Shown here: positions 15,677 through 18,151 of the stretch, piece after piece
Layout of the letters: each line of letters opens with the position of its first letter
How positions within the stretch are numbered: the stretch's first letter is position 1
Assembly (NCBI GenBank): GCA_023451855.1
Contig: JAEXXY010000358.1
Location: forward strand, 1 to 18,151
DNA length: 18,151 bases
Direction: 5' to 3'
DNA from: Actinomycetes bacterium
Lineage (GTDB): Bacteria > Actinomycetota > Actinomycetes > Actinomycetales > Dermatophilaceae
The notes under the pieces: generated by a model
The model's input: only the letters and a program-made list of their open reading frames with translations
Told to the model about the DNA's origin: nothing
Databases searched by the model: none
Program-made: the position numbers and the translations under genes

Positions 15677-17530
15677 TCAGTACATCGCGTCGAGCTCGGC
15701 CTGGTGCTTCTCGGTGACGATCTTGCGCCGCAGCTTCATGCTCGGGGTGAGGTCGCCCTCCTCGACGGTGAGGTCGTGGTCGAGGATGGTGAACTTCTTG
15801 ATCGTCTCCCAGCGGTTGAGGCCGGCGTTGAGACGGTCGACGTAGCCCTGGACGAGCGCCCGGGCCTCGTCCGAGCTCGCGATCTCGGCGTAGGAGCGAC
15901 CGGCGAGGCCGTTCGTCGCGGCCCACGCGGTGATGGCGTCGGGGTCGAGGGTCACCAGGGCCGTCGCGTAGTTGTGCCCGGCGCCGTGCACGAGGAACTG
16001 GCTGACGAACGGGCACTCCCCCTTGAACTTCGCCTCGATCTCGGCGGGCGCGATGTACTTGCCGCCGGAGGTCTTGAAGACGTCCTTCTTGCGGTCGGTG
16101 ACGTAGACGAAGCCGCGTTCGTCGATGCGGCCGATGTCGCCGGTGCGGAACCAGCCGTCCTCGCCCAGCACCTCGGCGGTGGCCTCGGGGTTGTTGTGGT
16201 AGCCGCGCATGACGCCGGGACCCTTGACGAGGATCTCGCCGTCCTCCTCGGCGATGCGCACCTCGGTGCCCGGCAGCGGCCAGCCCACCGACCCGTAGCG
16301 GTACTGGCCCGGGTCGGGCGGGTTGACGGCGGTGCCGGACGAGGTCTCGGTCAGGCCGTAGCCCTCCCCCACGAGCAGGCCGACGGCGCCGAACCAGCGC
16401 GCGACGTCCGGGTCGAGGGGTGCGGAGCCGCTGATCATGAACCGCACGCGGCCGCCGAAGCGCTCCTGCACCTTGGACAGCACGAGCTTGGTGGCGAGCC
16501 GGTGCTGGACCCCGAGGACGGCCGAGGGCTGCTCACCCGCCTCGTGCAGGTCGCGCACCCGGGCGCCCACGCCGAGCGCCCAGTCGATGAGGCGCTTCTT
16601 GACGCCGGTCTCGGCGCCGAGCATGAGCATGACGCGACCCCGCGCCTTCTCGAAGATGCGGGGCGGTCCGGCCATGAACGTCGGCCGGATGATCGCCATG
16701 TGGTCGACGATCTTGTCGACGCGGCCGTCGACGGCGGTCGGGAAGCCGATCTGCAGGCCGGTGGCCACGAGCATCTTGCCGAAGACGTGCGACAGCGGCA
16801 GCCAGAGGAACTGGAGGTCGTCCTTGGTCAGCGTGCCGATGGCGTCGATGACGGCGCCTTCGTAGACGACGCTGTCCTGGACGAGCCGCACGCCCTTGGG
16901 GCGGCCGGTCGTGCCGGAGGTGTAGATGACGACGGCGAGGCTCTCCGGGCCGAGCTGGTCGATGCGCGAGTCGACGAGGTCGGGCGTGGCCTCGAGCCAC
17001 TCGGCGCCCCGCTTCGCGAGCTCGTCGGTCGTCATGACCCAGCCGTCGTCGCTGCCCGGGCCGGTCAGGGCGATGACCTGGCGCACGCCAGGGATCTCGC
17101 TGCGCACCTGCTGGAGCTTGGCGACCTGCGCCTCGTCCTCGGCGAAGACGATCTCGCTGCCGGAGTCGGACAGGATGTAGGCGACGTCCTCGGCGATCGT
17201 CGTCGGGTACACGGTCGTGGTCGCGCCGCCCGCGCAGATGACCGCGAGGTCGGCCAGCACCCACTCGACGCGGGTCGTCGACGCGATGGCGACGCGGTCC
17301 TCGAGCTGCACGCCGAGGCTGATGAGGCCGGCGGCCCAGCGGCGGACGATCTCGTCGGTCTCGCGCCACGTCAGCGTCGTCAGCGTGCTGCTGCCCTCGG
17401 GGAAGTAGAGGTAGGCGGGCGCGTCCGGGGAGTCGGCGACCCGGCGGCGGAAGAGCTCACCGACGCTCGTGGCCCGGTCGTCGAGCACCTCCTGGCGCAC
17501 GGGCTGGTCGGCACGGGACATGAGCGGCAT
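15677..17530 (-). CDS. Long-chain acyl-CoA synthetase (AMP-forming, FadD15-like)
   Basis: Activates long-chain fatty acids to acyl-CoA through an acyl-adenylate, feeding lipid synthesis or beta-oxidation. ATG 17530 gives 617 residues and is preceded by AAGGAG at 5-base spacing, so the in-frame ATG at 17563 is rejected. ANL-family motifs are the P-loop YTSGTTGRPKG (203-213), LPLSHVFGK (245-252), GYGLTETSSGT (390-400), WFRTGDIGRID (460-470), the hinge region VTDRKKDVFKTSGGKYIAPAEIE, and the C-terminal catalytic lysine in LTPSMKLRRKI (K599). All are intact. The length and SMKL ending are typical of FadD15/FAA1-like enzymes. The promoter is unclear: TTGACA (17603-17598) lies upstream but lacks a matching -10. 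The precise chain-length preference is unknown. Confidence 0.95.
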   Translation of the reverse strand: MPLMSRADQPVRQEVLDDRATSVGELFRRRVADSPDAPAYLYFPEGSSTLTTLTWRETDEIVRRWAAGLISLGVQLEDRVAIASTTRVEWVLADLAVICAGGATTTVYPTTIAEDVAYILSDSGSEIVFAEDEAQVAKLQQVRSEIPGVRQVIALTGPGSDDGWVMTTDELAKRGAEWLEATPDLVDSRIDQLGPESLAVVIYTSGTTGRPKGVRLVQDSVVYEGAVIDAIGTLTKDDLQFLWLPLSHVFGKMLVATGLQIGFPTAVDGRVDKIVDHMAIIRPTFMAGPPRIFEKARGRVMLMLGAETGVKKRLIDWALGVGARVRDLHEAGEQPSAVLGVQHRLATKLVLSKVQERFGGRVRFMISGSAPLDPDVARWFGAVGLLVGEGYGLTETSSGTAVNPPDPGQYRYGSVGWPLPGTEVRIAEEDGEILVKGPGVMRGYHNNPEATAEVLGEDGWFRTGDIGRIDERGFVYVTDRKKDVFKTSGGKYIAPAEIEAKFKGECPFVSQFLVHGAGHNYATALVTLDPDAITAWAATNGLAGRSYAEIASSDEARALVQGYVDRLNAGLNRWETIKKFTILDHDLTVEEGDLTPSMKLRRKIVTEKHQAELDAMY

Positions 17531-17697
17531 ATGGACTCCTTCGTCGCCACGGCGGCCCGTCATCGGCGTCAGCGGGCCGTCGTCCTTGCCGGGATGATGT
17601 CAACAATCCGTGGTCCAGTCACGCATCGGTGGCGAACGACATCGCACCGTGACCCGTCGGTAACCGCGGGCAGGACGCGTCCGCTCCCCGGGTGCGT

Positions 17698-17751
17698 GGA
17701 GCCGGGCGAGGCGCGCGGAGCCGGGCGAGACGCGTCGAGCCGGCCCACGCG
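17698..17751. repeat. Imperfect 19-bp tandem repeat after rodA
   Basis: Units starting GGAGCCGGGCGAGGCGCGC (17698-17716) and GGAGCCGGGCGAGACGCGT (17717-17735) are followed by a degenerate third (CGAGCCGGCCCACGCG). The array lies immediately downstream of the rodA stop codon on rodA's strand, in the gap before the acyl-CoA ligase start. Confidence 0.7.
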
Positions 17752-18151
17752 TCAGCGGCGCGCGCTCACCGAGGCGACGTTGCCGACGATGCCGACCGCG
17801 ACCCAGCCGGCGATCATCGAGGAACCGCCGTAGGAGACGAACGGCAGCGGCAGGCCGGTCACCGGGGTCAGTCCCAGGCTCATGCCGATGTTCTCGAAGG
17901 ACTGCACCCCGAACCACACGGCGATGCCGAGCACGACCAGGCGTCCGAAGGTGTCGGCCCGGCGCGCGACGACGCAGGCCCGCACGACGATGAAGCCGAT
18001 GAGCAGCACGAGCCCGGCCGCGCCCAAGAAGCCGAGCTCCTCCCCCGCCACCGAGAAGACGAAGTCGGTCTCCTGGAAGGGGATGAACCCGCCCTGTGTC
18101 TGACGCCCCTCGAAGAGCCCCTGCCCCGTCAGCCCGCCCGAGCCGATGGCG
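17752..18151 (-). CDS. rodA: RodA-type SEDS peptidoglycan glycosyltransferase (partial, C-terminal end)
   Basis: The visible 132 residues are the C-terminal third of a SEDS protein, the membrane glycan polymerase that works with a class B PBP. They begin AIGSGGLTGQGLFEGRQTQGGFIPFQETDFVFSVAGEELGF, split here by transmembrane helices further on, and include the ENIGMSLGLTPVTGLPLPFVSYGGSS block with its final membrane helix. GRQTQGGFIP and TDFVFSVAGEE favour RodA over FtsW. The protein ends at a short SARR tail. The gene enters from the right edge, so its start is not visible. It is on the same strand as mreBC but about 16 kb upstream of them, not in the usual place after mreD and mrdA. Confidence 0.9.
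   Translation of the reverse strand, partial: AIGSGGLTGQGLFEGRQTQGGFIPFQETDFVFSVAGEELGFLGAAGLVLLIGFIVVRACVVARRADTFGRLVVLGIAVWFGVQSFENIGMSLGLTPVTGLPLPFVSYGGSSMIAGWVAVGIVGNVASVSARR

Noticed and set aside
17598..17603. TTGACA (minus strand) as promoter of the acyl-CoA ligase gene
   Set aside because: No TANNNT -10 at 16-19 bases; kept only as a remark in the gene entry.
15704..17833. 709-codon plus-strand open frame over the acyl-CoA ligase gene
   Set aside because: Antisense to an intact ANL-family enzyme with a strong ribosome-binding site.

Overview
The window is GC-rich DNA that looks like a chromosomal segment of an actinobacterium. The order Micrococcales, possibly family Intrasporangiaceae, is my best guess from gene content and from the GAGCGAAGCGAGC-type intergenic repeats; I could not test it. 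Codon use is strongly G/C at third positions throughout. No tRNA, rRNA, insertion sequence, prophage or CRISPR array was recognised.

Layout. Positions 1-8777 form one dense minus-strand block, transcribed right to left: ileS, a GNAT acetyltransferase, folC, a membrane-anchored protein with two L7/L12-C-terminal-like repeats, a DUF4233 membrane protein, ndk, mreB, mreC and the first codons of a probable mreD. Three of its junctions are 4-base stop/start overlaps (ATGA or GTGA), so translational coupling is likely. A translational T-box riboswitch with an isoleucine (ATC) specifier precedes ileS at about 8786-8996. Divergent from ileS is a DUF4916 (degenerate Nudix) gene at 9132-9665. A structured 5' region of about 330 bases follows, then a large secreted protein with three Ig-like repeats (9996-11945), closed by a 15-bp-stem terminator.

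Positions 12198-14189 hold a TIGR03960-family B12-binding/radical SAM protein (minus). Divergent from it is a ComEC/Rec2-like metallo-beta-lactamase-fold hydrolase (14363-15499, plus), with repeat DNA on both sides: a 9-bp tandem array upstream, and a perfect 51-bp tandem duplication with a partial inverted copy downstream. Convergent with it is a long-chain acyl-CoA ligase (15677-17530, minus), and the right edge carries the C-terminal part of a RodA-type SEDS glycosyltransferase (minus).

How the genes fit together. The window combines housekeeping functions: isoleucyl-tRNA charging, folate polyglutamylation, nucleotide balancing and the MreB/MreC/RodA elongation machinery. Accessory material is interspersed: the secreted Ig-repeat protein, the MBL hydrolase and the repeats. 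No clearly novel multi-gene system is visible. The most interesting items are the uncharacterised structured leader before the secreted protein, the repeat-bracketed MBL gene, the duplicated L7/L12-like membrane protein, the 9-bp-period expansions at gene junctions, and the unusual separation of rodA from mreBC.
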